From: Cryobacterium sp.
GTDB lineage: Bacteria; Actinomycetota; Actinomycetes; Actinomycetales; Microbacteriaceae
Direction: 5' to 3'
Assembly: GCA_014376815.1 (NCBI GenBank)
Contig: JACMQV010000098.1
Coordinates: forward strand, 1-32,762
Length of the DNA: 32,762 nucleotides
Part shown: one piece after another, positions 7,906-16,468 of the stretch
How positions within the stretch are numbered: position 1 is the stretch's first letter
Layout: each line of letters starts with the position of its first letter
Program-made: the position numbers and the translations under genes
The notes under the pieces: model-generated
What the model was told of the DNA's origin: nothing
Database searches by the model: none
What the model saw: the letters and a program-made list of their open reading frames with translations, nothing else

Positions 7906-8847
7906 GTGAGGATGTCAGAGAGCCCGGCCGCGGCGTCGCCGTACGAGGTGCTGGGCGTCAGCCCCACCGCGAGCACTGACGAGTTGCGCCGCGCCTATCG
8001 CCGGCTGCTCCGTCGCACGCATCCGGATGTCGGTGGAGACGCTGCTGCGTTCCACTCCGTTCAGGTGGCGTGGGAGCGTGTGGGGACCCCGGACAGCCGG
8101 GCGGCCTACGACCGGAGGCGTTACCCGGATTCTGACGCCGAGCCGGCGCGCACCGCGTATGCGTCGTCCGGCGCGCACCGGGGCGCGACCCAGACCGGCC
8201 TGCGCGCGCGGATGTACGGCCACCCCGGCGGGCTCGCGCGGCAGCGCTACCTGGACCTGTTGCGGGAGTGGGCCGGCCGCGGTAGCTCGATCGACGACCC
8301 GTACGCTCCCGCCCTGATCCGCTCGGCCCCGCGGGAGATCCGGCATTTCCTGGCCAAGGCGCTGGCCGAGGAATCGACCGCGCAGCTCGTTTCCGCCCTC
8401 GGTATCGGCTTCACGGGCTGGCATGACGTGGCCGCGGGGTCCCACCGGACCAAGGTGGACCACGTCGTGCTAGGTCCGGCGGGACTGTTCGCGGTCCTGT
8501 CCGAGGATTGGGGCGGGCCGGTGCAGCTGCGCCGCGGGGAACTGGTCGGCGACGCCCTCGGTCCCGACGACTCTCCACTCCAGGACTTCGAAGGGGCCGC
8601 CCGCGCTCTGGCCAAGGAGCTCAGGGTGAAGTTCACCGCCATCGTGATCGTCCTGCCCGACGACGCCCTGGCCGACCCGCTGACCGTGCCCGGCCGCGGC
8701 CGCCGCCCGACCGTGATCACCGTGCCGAGGTCTCGCCTGATCGGTCTGCTGCGGGAGGGGCTGCCGGGCATGGAACGCGGCAGTTTCGAGAAGGTGTTCG
8801 AGCTGCGGAGCCGGCTGCAGGACGGCATCCGCTTCAGTTCGGACTGA
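7906..8847 (+). CDS. J-domain protein with a NERD-like C-terminal domain
   Basis: A 313-residue protein. Residues 11-70 form a J domain (SPYEVLGVSP, then RRAYRRLLRRTHPDVGGD) with the HPD motif at 39-41 that stimulates DnaK ATPase. The glycine/phenylalanine and zinc regions of DnaJ are absent, so this is a class C J protein. The C-terminal half carries a segment like nuclease-related NERD domains (TKVDHVVLGPAGLFAVLSEDW and a later VIVLPDD strand). The catalytic set is not obvious, so nuclease activity is not claimed. The start may be GTG 7906 or ATG 7912. The gene diverges from the DUF1345 gene and is convergent with the HAD gene. Confidence 0.85.
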   Translation: MRMSESPAAASPYEVLGVSPTASTDELRRAYRRLLRRTHPDVGGDAAAFHSVQVAWERVGTPDSRAAYDRRRYPDSDAEPARTAYASSGAHRGATQTGLRARMYGHPGGLARQRYLDLLREWAGRGSSIDDPYAPALIRSAPREIRHFLAKALAEESTAQLVSALGIGFTGWHDVAAGSHRTKVDHVVLGPAGLFAVLSEDWGGPVQLRRGELVGDALGPDDSPLQDFEGAARALAKELRVKFTAIVIVLPDDALADPLTVPGRGRRPTVITVPRSRLIGLLREGLPGMERGSFEKVFELRSRLQDGIRFSSD

Positions 8848-8866
8848 CCCGTTCGGAACGGCCGCT

Positions 8867-9742
8867 TCAGCGCAGTCCGAGCCGATCCACCCAGGAGCCG
8901 AGGAACTGCGCCCCGGCCGCGTCGTGGATCAGGTCGCCTTCGATGATCACCGGGTAGGGCCTGTCGAGGATGCCGTCCGCGGGCCGCACGTCCACATGGG
9001 AGACGTCGTAGCCGGCGGCGTGCAGGTGATCGGCCATCAGGTAGTCGCTGCGGGAATCCCCGACCGACCGCCAGGTCCGGGGGAGCGGCCCGGAGACCGA
9101 GAAGAAGGCCAGGGCCCGCTTCGCGCCGTGGTCCTTGTCGAGGGTCACCGACTCGATGTCGGTCGAAATGATCGTCGGGTCGATCCGGAACGGCACGACG
9201 CCGCGCGCGTCCGGATGGACCCGATCATTGAAACGGATGCCGAGGCCGAGGCCGGTGAGCAGGGTGAACGCGGCCTCGTTGAAGTCAGCGGCCGCGATCT
9301 GGTAGGCCGCATGGTCGGCGTCCGTGCGCTGTTCGACCGACACCATGGCCTGCTTGGTCTCGTCGAAGAACATGGTGTCGCTGAACCGGTCGGCGACGAG
9401 AGCACGGATGGCCTCGATCGCAGGAGTCGGCAGCGCAACACTCTCGTCCACGACGACGTCACCGATGCCGGCGGCCGTGATGGGGAACCAGACCGCGCCC
9501 TTCTCGCAGACCCCGTACATGCGCATGGATTCGGGCAGGCCGGCGGCGCGGAGCGGCACCACCACCTCGTCCCGGATGAAGGCGACCGAGCGGCCGGTGA
9601 TGAACGCGATCGGCACGTTGGCGCGGGCGAGGAGGATCAGGTCCGTGATGATGCTCGGGGTGGCGATGGTGCGGGTCACCGGGCTGGCGATCGGCCCGTC
9701 CACGTCGAGGAGCAGGCCGAGGGGAGAGGGGGAATCAAGCAT
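8867..9742 (-). CDS. HAD-superfamily hydrolase (subfamily IIB-like)
   Basis: A protein of about 291 residues with all HAD signature motifs. Motif I is LLLDVDG (nucleophile D13 and acid D15 from the ATG at 9742), motif II is AFITGRS, motif III is the lysine in TLDKDHGAKRAL, and motif IV is SVGDSRSDYLMAD. The large cap between motifs II and III fits the C2B cap of sugar-phosphate phosphatases such as trehalose- or sucrose-phosphatase. Members remove phosphate via an aspartyl-phosphate in the cytosol. The substrate is unknown. A GTG at 9757 in frame is an alternative start. Confidence 0.82.
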   Translation of the reverse strand: MLDSPSPLGLLLDVDGPIASPVTRTIATPSIITDLILLARANVPIAFITGRSVAFIRDEVVVPLRAAGLPESMRMYGVCEKGAVWFPITAAGIGDVVVDESVALPTPAIEAIRALVADRFSDTMFFDETKQAMVSVEQRTDADHAAYQIAAADFNEAAFTLLTGLGLGIRFNDRVHPDARGVVPFRIDPTIISTDIESVTLDKDHGAKRALAFFSVSGPLPRTWRSVGDSRSDYLMADHLHAAGYDVSHVDVRPADGILDRPYPVIIEGDLIHDAAGAQFLGSWVDRLGLR

Positions 9743-9763
9743 GCCCCAGTCTTTCACGCCCGG

Positions 9764-10347
9764 TCAGCGCCGGCGGATCGTCACAGTGCCGTTGGTCGTG
9801 CGCGCGTCGACGGAATAGGTCGTCTCGTCATCGGGCACACGCACCGTGACACTGCCGTTCGTGCTCCGCGCCACGACGGCGGCAGGCGGCAGGTCGAAGT
9901 CGAGTTCAACCCTGCCGTTGGTCGTGGTGGCAGAAACGCGGCGGGAGCCCGACTCCTGAACGCGGATCGCGCCATTGGTGGTGACCGCGTCGACCGCGCC
10001 GCGGGAACCGGTCACCGTGACCTGGCCGTTCGTGGTGACCAGTTTCTGCGGGCCGGTCAGCCCGGCTGCCGTGAGCCCGCCGTTCTGCGCGGCGACGGTC
10101 AACGGAAGCGGGGGGCCGGCAACGTCACCGTCAGCTCCAACGAGCAGTAGCCGAACCACTGGCTCGGACAATCTCCGGTGATGGTCGTCACATCGTTCTC
10201 CGTCGTCACGGCCAGGGGCGACACCAGAATGACGCCCAGCGCCGCCACGGCGGCGATCAGGGACAACCCGACGATGAGGGCGGTTCGGCTGGCGGTGGAC
10301 ATCCGCGGGCGATTCTCGGGCGCCGGGGGAGGCGGTGCGACCGTCAT
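9764..10347 (-). pseudogene. DUF4097-type beta-repeat surface protein, frameshifted
   Basis: The first frame (start 10347) gives a proline-rich start, one membrane helix (TALIVGLSLIAAVAALGVILVSP) and the beginning of a beta region ending LELTVTLPAP before a TGA. The same protein continues one frame over as PLPLTVAAQNGGLTAAGL and runs to 9764. The second part is a stack of short beta-solenoid turns, each ending in TTNG or STNG (five copies), as in DUF4097 proteins. Adding one base to the six-G run at 10110-10115 (C run on the coding strand) joins both frames smoothly. This is either a real frameshift or a homopolymer sequencing error. The intact protein would be membrane-anchored with the repeats outside. 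Confidence 0.82.
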
Positions 10348-10426
10348 CTCAGCCTCCCCGGATTGTGCCGAGCCCCAGTGCGCACGATGTTACTCGGACC
10401 GAGGGGCACGGGCACCGATCAGCGCC

Positions 10427-10432
10427 TATTCT
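10427..10432 (+). promoter_or_regulatory. Candidate -10 box for a near-leaderless gene
   Basis: TATTCT fits the actinobacterial TANNNT -10 pattern and ends nine bases before the ATG at 10441. No ribosome site precedes that ATG. Transcription would start within a few bases of the start codon. I see no clear -35. Confidence 0.35.
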
Positions 10433-10440
10433 TAATCGAC

Positions 10441-10803
10441 ATGATTACGCGACGAATGGCTGCCCTGCGCCTTGACATCCCGCTCGAAATGGCGCAGCGC
10501 CACGAACTCCCCTCGCGGATGTCCGAGGCTGAACTGGCCGAGATCGAGCGCAACCCCCCGGCCTGGCTGGTGCAGTCCCGGGCCAACCGAACCGGCAAGA
10601 AGCCAGTCTGGGTGGAACTCCGCTGCGAAGTCTGCGGGTTCACCGAGGCCGCGCGGCCGAAGAAGTGGTGGCCGACGTTCACGTACCTGACCTGCGACTA
10701 TCACGGCTCAGATGAGCTGCCGGAACCGGCGGCCGGGCTCAGTCGCACGGAAGTCGACGGAATCGGCAGCGGCTTCATCGGGATCGTCGACGAGGCTCCG
10801 TAG
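10441..10803 (+). CDS. Small conserved protein with CxxC and CxxxH motifs
   Basis: A 120-residue protein. The N-terminal half is helical and charged (EAELAEIERNPPAWLVQSRANR), a segment that recalls small actinobacterial DUF5997-type proteins, though I am not sure of the match. The second half has CEVC, an aromatic/basic loop (KKWWPTFTYL) and CDYH, which together could bind one zinc ion. The ATG at 10441 fits the similarity better than the upstream in-frame GTG at 10363. A possible -10 element lies just upstream, so the mRNA may be leaderless. The stop is followed within about 10 bases by the truncated end of the reductase remnant on the other strand. The function is unknown. Confidence 0.6.
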   Translation: MITRRMAALRLDIPLEMAQRHELPSRMSEAELAEIERNPPAWLVQSRANRTGKKPVWVELRCEVCGFTEAARPKKWWPTFTYLTCDYHGSDELPEPAAGLSRTEVDGIGSGFIGIVDEAP

Positions 10804-10906
10804 GCTGACTCCTCCGAACCAGGATGTCGGCGAATTCGGCCAGACCACGGACGCGCGCGGCCACGGACGCGCCGGCTGCGACTCCGCCAACGACGACGAT
10901 CTTCAT
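10775..10906 (-). pseudogene. N-terminal remnant of a CoA-disulfide reductase/NADH oxidase-type flavoprotein
   Basis: The ATG at 10906, preceded by an AAAGG ribosome site, opens a frame reading MKIVVVGGVAAGASVAARVR followed by GLAEFADILV. This is the FAD-binding dinucleotide fold (GGxAAG) that begins CoA-disulfide reductases and related pyridine-nucleotide-disulfide oxidoreductases of about 450-550 residues. Family similarity ends near 10815, after about 30 residues. The frame then runs into the 3' end of the neighbouring gene and stops at 10775. Everything after the first Rossmann strand-turn-helix is gone. The rest of the 302-base gap between 10804 and 11105 holds only the ribosome site of the MMPL gene. 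Confidence 0.75.
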
Positions 10907-11105
10907 GAAGTGCCTTTCGGTTGCCCCGGCGAGCGCTCAGGCCAACCCGGCGGAGACCCCCAGGGCTATGTGGGCCTTGGTTCTGACAGTGCACCTTGAG
11001 GTCCGGCTCCGCGGAACTGGGGGCGGGCGCACGGCCCAGGCAACCGGGCGCTGAGTCAGAGGAGTATTTTGGCGTAACCGCCCACTGACCGGAGGACTAT
11101 CGGCC

Positions 11106-13334
11106 ATGCTCCGCACCCTCGGTGTCTTCGTTGCCCGCCATCGGCTGAGCGCTCTCCTGCTCTGGGTGGTTGTGATCGCGGCCTGCGTGGCGACCGCGCT
11201 GTTCGGGGTCACAGGCGAGAGCCTGTTCCAGCGCCTCGCCAGCGCCGGGCCGTCCGTCGAGGGCGAGGCCAGTCAAGCCGCCGACCTGGTCCAGGACCCC
11301 GCGTCCGAAGGCACAGAGTCCCTGTCGCTGCTCGTCTACGGCGTGGACCTGGCCGCCCCCGAACTGACCGCGATCCTCTCGGCGGCCACCGTCGACCTGA
11401 CCGGGATCGACGGCGTCACCTCCGTGGTGAACCCGCTGGCCATTCCGCCGCTTCCGGACGGGCAGCCGAACCCCGCCGCGGCGCCGCTGCTCGCCCCCGA
11501 CAGCACCGGTCTGCTACTGAACGTGGCGATGGCGACCACCGACGGCGACCTCAGCGAGGAGGTACTCTCGGACGTCCAGGACCGGCTCGGCACGGCGGCC
11601 GACGAGATCCGGCAACGCGAACCGGGCGCAGTCGTGGAGGTCGGCGGCACCCCGCTGCTGGTGGATTCCCTCGTGGCGGTGGCCGAGGCCGACCTGCAGA
11701 AGGGCGAGCTGATCGCGTTGCCGATCGCCCTCATCGTCATGCTGATCATCTTCGGCGGGTTCCTGGCTGCAGGCATCCCGCTGATAGGGGCGCTCGCGTC
11801 CATCGCCGGCGCCCTCGGCGCGCTCTTCGTGTTCAGCCACCTGATGGTGATCGACACCACGGTCCTCAACGTGATCACCGTCATCGGGCTGGGCCTGTCC
11901 ATCGACTACGGGTTGCTCATCGTCAGCCGGTTCCGGGAGGAGTTCCGGCTCCTCGTCGCCCGGGTCGGCGAGGGCCAGACGCGCACGGAACGGCATGAGC
12001 TGATGCTGCAGGCAGTCGGCGTCACGGTCGACACGGCCGGCCGCACCGTGCTGTACTCCGGCCTGACCTTCGCCATCGCCACCGTCGGCCTGCTCGTGTT
12101 CGAGCCGACCATCATCCGCGCGATCTCCATCGGCGCGGTCTCCGTGGTGCTGATCGCGATTCTGACGGCCCTCGTGCTTGTACCCGCCCTTCTCGGGTAT
12201 TTCGGCGAGCGATTGTTGAAGCCGGGCGTGCTCACCCGGATTCCGGGCCTCGGCACGCTCCTGACCCGCTTCGGCGACGTCGCACCCCCGGAAGGCGTCT
12301 TCTCCAGGCTCACCCGCCGCGTGCAGCGCGCGCCCGCGCTCGTGGCCTTGGGCGGCATTGCGCTGCTGCTCCTGCTGGGCAGCCCGGTCCTGAACATGAA
12401 TGTCTCCAGCGGCGGGGCCGACGCAATCCCGAAGGCGTCGACGCAGTACGAGTTCGTCACGGCGCTGAACGACCACTTCCCACTGGCGACCGCCCCGCTG
12501 GTGCAATTGGTGGCGGACACCGACGAGGCTTCCGCCGCGGCCTGGGCGGACGAGGTGGCGGCCCTGCCGCACGTCACCGGTACCACGCCGCCGGTCGAGG
12601 TGAACGGCTATTGGGTGTCCCGCGTCGGCGTCGACCAGAACGAAGGTCCCGGTGTCGTGCGGGATATCCGGGGCGACCGGCCCGCGTTCGAGAATTGGGT
12701 CGGCGGCACGGATGCTGCGTCCGTCGACTACACCGACTCGCTCCTGCGCGGGGCGCCCTGGGCTGCCCTGATCATCGGCGGCGCCACGTTCGTGCTGCTC
12801 TTCCTGATGACCGGTTCCGTCGTGATTCCGCTCACGGCCCTCGTGGTGGGCGTCATCTCCCTGGGGGCTTCCGTCGGCATCCTGGTCTGGGGTTTCCAGG
12901 AGGGCAACCTGGCCGGGCTGCTCAACTTCGACGCCGCGGCCATTGCCGGTGTCGACCCGCTGGTGCTCACCCTGGTGCTGACCTTCGGTTTCGGCCTGGC
13001 GATGGACTACGAGATGTTCCTGCTCGCCCGGATCAAGGAGCACCATGAGCAGGGGGAGAGCACCCGCCGTTCCATCGAGACGGGCCTGCAAAGCTCGGGC
13101 CGGATCATCTCGTCGGCGGCTCTCATCATCGTCATCGTTTTCGCCGGCTTCGCCACCGGAAACCTGCTGCAGATGAAGCAGATCGGCATCGCCCTGGCCG
13201 TGGCCGTGCTCCTGGACGCCACGCTGGTGCGCACCATCGTCGTCCCGGCGGTGATGACGTCACTCGAGCGGAGCCTCTGGTGGGCCCCGAAATGGATGCA
13301 CCCGATCCACGCGCGGTTCGGGATGCGCGAGTAG
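11106..13334 (+). CDS. MMPL/RND-family membrane transporter
   Basis: A 742-residue transporter with the MMPL two-repeat design. There is one helix at the N-terminus, an extracellular loop of about 150 residues, and five more helices (about 195-370). A second half follows with one helix (about 420), a second loop and five helices (about 550-725). The signature helix-4 segments are present in both halves: GLGLSIDYGLLIVSRFREE and FGFGLAMDYEMFLLARIKE, whose Asp and Tyr residues carry the proton pathway. The C-terminus WWAPKWMHP is typical. Members export lipids or drugs across the cytoplasmic membrane using the proton gradient. The cargo is unknown. GGAGGAC precedes the ATG. The last 75 bases overlap the xdhC frame on the other strand. 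Confidence 0.93.
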   Translation: MLRTLGVFVARHRLSALLLWVVVIAACVATALFGVTGESLFQRLASAGPSVEGEASQAADLVQDPASEGTESLSLLVYGVDLAAPELTAILSAATVDLTGIDGVTSVVNPLAIPPLPDGQPNPAAAPLLAPDSTGLLLNVAMATTDGDLSEEVLSDVQDRLGTAADEIRQREPGAVVEVGGTPLLVDSLVAVAEADLQKGELIALPIALIVMLIIFGGFLAAGIPLIGALASIAGALGALFVFSHLMVIDTTVLNVITVIGLGLSIDYGLLIVSRFREEFRLLVARVGEGQTRTERHELMLQAVGVTVDTAGRTVLYSGLTFAIATVGLLVFEPTIIRAISIGAVSVVLIAILTALVLVPALLGYFGERLLKPGVLTRIPGLGTLLTRFGDVAPPEGVFSRLTRRVQRAPALVALGGIALLLLLGSPVLNMNVSSGGADAIPKASTQYEFVTALNDHFPLATAPLVQLVADTDEASAAAWADEVAALPHVTGTTPPVEVNGYWVSRVGVDQNEGPGVVRDIRGDRPAFENWVGGTDAASVDYTDSLLRGAPWAALIIGGATFVLLFLMTGSVVIPLTALVVGVISLGASVGILVWGFQEGNLAGLLNFDAAAIAGVDPLVLTLVLTFGFGLAMDYEMFLLARIKEHHEQGESTRRSIETGLQSSGRIISSAALIIVIVFAGFATGNLLQMKQIGIALAVAVLLDATLVRTIVVPAVMTSLERSLWWAPKWMHPIHARFGMRE

Positions 13335-14474
13335 CGCCGGCGCCGGTTCGTCCTGGTCGTCGTGGTGGATGCGGTCGACCAGGCCGCCCAGGGGCTCCCC
13401 GCTGCCGCCCCACTGCACGGCAATGATCTCGGCCGCGATGGACACGGCCGTCTCCTCCGGGGTGCGGGAGCCGAGGTCCAGGCCGATCGGGCTGTGCAGG
13501 CGCTCCAGCTCGGAGTCGTCCAGGCCGGCCTCGCGCAGCCGGGCAAGCCGGTCCTCGTGCGTGCGCCGCGATCCCATCGCCCCGATGTAGGCGAACTCGT
13601 GGCTCCGCAACGCCACCTCCAGGAGAGGAACGTCGAATTTCGGGTCGTGGGTGAGCACGCACACCACCGTGCGGTCGTCCACGAGCCCGGCGGCGAGTTG
13701 CTCGGCAAGGTACCGGTGCGGCCACCCCACGATCACCTCGTCGGCGTCGGGGAACCGCGCAGCCGTGGTAAAGACCGCGCGGGCGTCGCAGACGGTGACG
13801 CGATAGCCGAGAAAGGCGGCCAGGCGGGCCAGGGCCGCGGCGAAGTCGATCGCGCCGAAGACCAGCATCCGCGGGCGTGGGGCGAAACTGTTGAAGAAGA
13901 CCCGCATCCCCTCACCGCGACGCTCGCCGTCCGGGCCGTACGTGAGTGTGCTGTTCCGTCCCGCGGCGAGCAGCCCCCGGGCGTCGTCGCTGATGGCCCG
14001 GTTGGCGCGTTCGGAGCCCACGTCGCCGTCGACGTCGTGCGGGCGAACGACCAGGTGCCGGCCCAGCCACGCGGGGTCCGGGTGCTCGATGACGGTCGCG
14101 ACTCCCACCGGCAGTGAGTCCGCAATGTCCTGCCGCACGGAGGCCAGCTCCGGGAAGCTCTGCCGGCTGACGGGTTCCACGAAGACATCGAGGATACCGC
14201 CGCAGGTGAGTCCGACCGAGAACGCGTCGTCGTCGCTGATCCCGTAGCGCACCAGAACCGGCTGGCCGTCCTCGATGACCTGGGTCGCGAGTTCGTAGAC
14301 GGCGCCCTCCACGCAACCGCCGGACACCGAACCGACGACGGTCCCGTCCTCGGCGACCAACATCGAAGCCCCCGCGGGCCTCGGAGCGGATTTGAACGTG
14401 CGGACGACGGTGGCGAGCGCGGCGACGCCGCCGTTCTGCCAGCCGGCCAGCAGGGGATCCAAAATCTCACGCAT
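13260..14474 (-). CDS. xdhC: XdhC/CoxF-family molybdenum-cofactor insertion protein
   Basis: A 404-residue XdhC-family protein. Its N-terminal domain (about residues 8-75) has the signature ASMLVAEDGTVVGSVSGGCVEG. The C-terminal Rossmann domain (about 195-345) has RMLVFGAIDFAAALARLAAFLGY, then VLTHDPKFDVPLL and the AYIGAMGSRRTHEDR block. These proteins carry sulfurated molybdenum cofactor to xanthine- or CO-dehydrogenase-type enzymes. It lies 37 bases after coxG in the cox operon, fitting a CoxF role. The ATG at 14474 has GGAAGG upstream; TTG 14483 is less likely. The core is intact, but the last 25 or so residues are read antisense to the MMPL end and look non-family, so the natural stop may have been lost. 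Confidence 0.87.
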   Translation of the reverse strand: MREILDPLLAGWQNGGVAALATVVRTFKSAPRPAGASMLVAEDGTVVGSVSGGCVEGAVYELATQVIEDGQPVLVRYGISDDDAFSVGLTCGGILDVFVEPVSRQSFPELASVRQDIADSLPVGVATVIEHPDPAWLGRHLVVRPHDVDGDVGSERANRAISDDARGLLAAGRNSTLTYGPDGERRGEGMRVFFNSFAPRPRMLVFGAIDFAAALARLAAFLGYRVTVCDARAVFTTAARFPDADEVIVGWPHRYLAEQLAAGLVDDRTVVCVLTHDPKFDVPLLEVALRSHEFAYIGAMGSRRTHEDRLARLREAGLDDSELERLHSPIGLDLGSRTPEETAVSIAAEIIAVQWGGSGEPLGGLVDRIHHDDQDEPAPALLAHPEPRVDRVHPFRGPPEAPLE

Positions 14475-14511
14475 TGCGGTCAAACCCTTCCCGGTGTGCT
14501 CACCCGGCGGC

Positions 14512-14973
14512 CTATCGACCGCCGGCGCGCCGGCCGATGCGGTAGGACACGTACGCGACCACGGCGAGCAGGCCCAGCAGTTTGGGCAGGCTGCTGAGCT
14601 GGTCGGTCAGGATGCCCTTGGCCAGCGCGAGGGCGTTCAGGCTGGTCTCCGCCGGCGCAGCCGCGGGCCGGGCCGCGGGCGTCGGCGGCGCCGGTGTGCC
14701 CTGCGCCGTGCCCTGGCCGCGGGTCTCCTGCGCGCGCCCCTCGAAAACCGCCCGGTGGGCCGGCGCATCACGCTCGAGGACCGTCATCTGCCCCTTGTAC
14801 TGCATGGTCACCGGACCCAGCTTCACTTTCATCCCGACCTGATAGGCGTCATCCGACAGCTTGTTCAGCACCTGCGCCCCCGGGACGCAGCCGGCGACGC
14901 GTTCAAAGTCCATTAGAGTCTTCCACACCTGGTCGATCGGTGCGACGACGCAGAAAGTGCTGTCTATTTGCAT
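14512..14973 (-). pseudogene. coxG: CoxG-like protein with in-frame internal deletion
   Basis: The first 88 residues are the N-terminal half of a CoxG (SRPBCC/START-fold) domain: DFERVAGCVPGAQVL, VKVKLGPVTMQYKGQMTVLE and AQETRGQGTA. The family normally continues with a beta strand, a TDLxxxGRxAQFGRG-type segment and a long final helix. Here the sequence jumps at about residue 90 (near 14700) to a proline/alanine linker and a C-terminal membrane helix (LLGLLAVVAYVSYRIGRR). About 65 residues are missing, yet the frame is kept. CoxG anchors CO dehydrogenase at the membrane; without the second half of the fold this copy is unlikely to work. Its ATG overlaps the coxE stop as TAATG, which shows the original translational coupling. 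Confidence 0.8.
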
Positions 14974-16468
14974 TATCGTGTCCTCTGATTCTCGGATGTG
15001 CTCACACGGTCGGCGCGGATCGCCGCCGCTACTTCTGTCAGTGCCGCGTAACTGTGCCCGCTGACGAACGCGTCGACGTAGGGAGCGCCGCCGCCATTCC
15101 GCCCACCACCGGCTGGTAGTCCAGGGCGACCTTCCGGGGGGTTGACGCAGACGATGCGGTGGGCCAGGCGCCGCAGCCGGGCCATCTGGGTCCCCACCAA
15201 AGCCAGATCGTCCATCGCCCAGCGGTGGCCAGTTGCCGGGTCGGCCGGGTCAGCCGGGTCGAGAAGACGAAGGCTTCGACCTGGGCCCCGGCCACCGAAC
15301 CCTGCAGCAGGGAGAGGAACACCCTCGTATACGGTTCCATCGACCCGGACACATCGCACAGAAGGACCAGGCGGCTTAGGCGGGTGCGACGACGCCGGTA
15401 GACGAGCCGGAGGGGCTCGCCGCCGTTGCGCTGCGCCGCTCGGACCGTGCGTCGCAGGTCCAGCCGCGGGGTGGTCGACGAGGTCTTCCGGATACGACGG
15501 CTGACCCGCTCCGGCGTGGACAGGCTGATTCGCCGCACGAGCGCGCGCATCTGGGCCACCTCGTCGGGGGCCAGGTCGGCGAAGGACATCTCGTGCAGAC
15601 GCTGCTCGGCCGAGGCCATCATCAGGATCGATTCCCGCTCCGGCGCCTCGATGTCCTCGGAGCCGCCCCCGGCCGGGGCGAAGGCAGGTTCCTGCCGGTC
15701 CGTCTCCCGGCCGGCCGACTCGGTCGGCCGTTGGTCTGCCGGGATCGCGAACAGCGTGCGGTGGGCGTGCGGGACCTGGCTCGTCTCGTAGAGGGTGAGC
15801 GCGCCTTCGATGGGTTCGAAGTCCGCGACCGCCCCGCAGGTTTCCATCGGCGCCGGGTGCACGCGGGGATACACCATCTCCTGGGAGACGACGACATCCG
15901 CCGAGGCGAACACAGCGTCGGTCTCGGCCGCGTCACCGGCCTCCCAGTCGAAGATGTGGTTGTCCGTTCGCCCCTCGATGTCATCCCGGATGACGGGCGC
16001 ATCGGGGTCCAGAGCCTTCCGGACGTCGATCACCGGGGGCAGCACGTCGTAGTCGACCTCGATCAGTTCCAGCGCGTCGCGGGCTGAGTAGCGGTCCTCC
16101 GCGATGACGAACGCGACCTCCTGCCCCTGGAAGCGCACCTTGTCCGTAGCGAGGACGGCCTGCACGTCGGCGGACAGTGTCGGCGCCCAGGCGAGCTTGA
16201 GCCCCAGCAGGTCCTGGCCGGTGATCACGGCCACCACGCCCGGGTGGGCCAGCGTCGCACTCGTGTCGATCGAGACGAGGCGCGCGTGCGCGACGGGGGA
16301 GCGGAGGATGGCTCCGTGGAGCATCCCGGGCAGCACGATGTCGTCGACGTAGTTTCCTTTGCCGCGCACGAACCGTGGATCTTCCTTGCGCTGGATACGG
16401 CCGTAGCCGATGGGCCGGTCATCGTCACCGGCGGCCGGGTTCGCGGCCCGTTCCTCGATGATGGTCAT
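14973..16468 (-). pseudogene. coxL'-'coxE in-frame fusion with damaged coxE tail
   Basis: Residues 1 to about 243 are the start of the CO-dehydrogenase large subunit CoxL (IGYGRIQRKEDPRFVRGKGN, then DIVLPGMLHGAILRSPVAHA, up to LYETSQVPHAHRTLFAI). Near 15740 the frame passes without a stop into the middle of CoxE, a von Willebrand A protein (LVLLCDVSGSMEPYTRVF, AFVFSTRLTRPTRQL). The molybdenum-binding bulk of CoxL, any coxD between them and the CoxE N-terminus are gone. CoxE itself is broken again near 15210-15230, where about 55 residues are missing and the frame changes, and it has two one-base shifts in G runs (15136-15141 and 15081-15083). Its true C-terminus, VDAFVSGHSYAALTEVAAAI, ends at 14973. 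The start codon overlaps the coxS stop as ATGA. Confidence 0.85.

Noticed and set aside
11514-13091. A 525-residue minus-strand frame inside the MMPL gene
   Set aside because: Shadow of the MMPL gene. It is rich in Q, H, D and E from reversed codons, with no motif.
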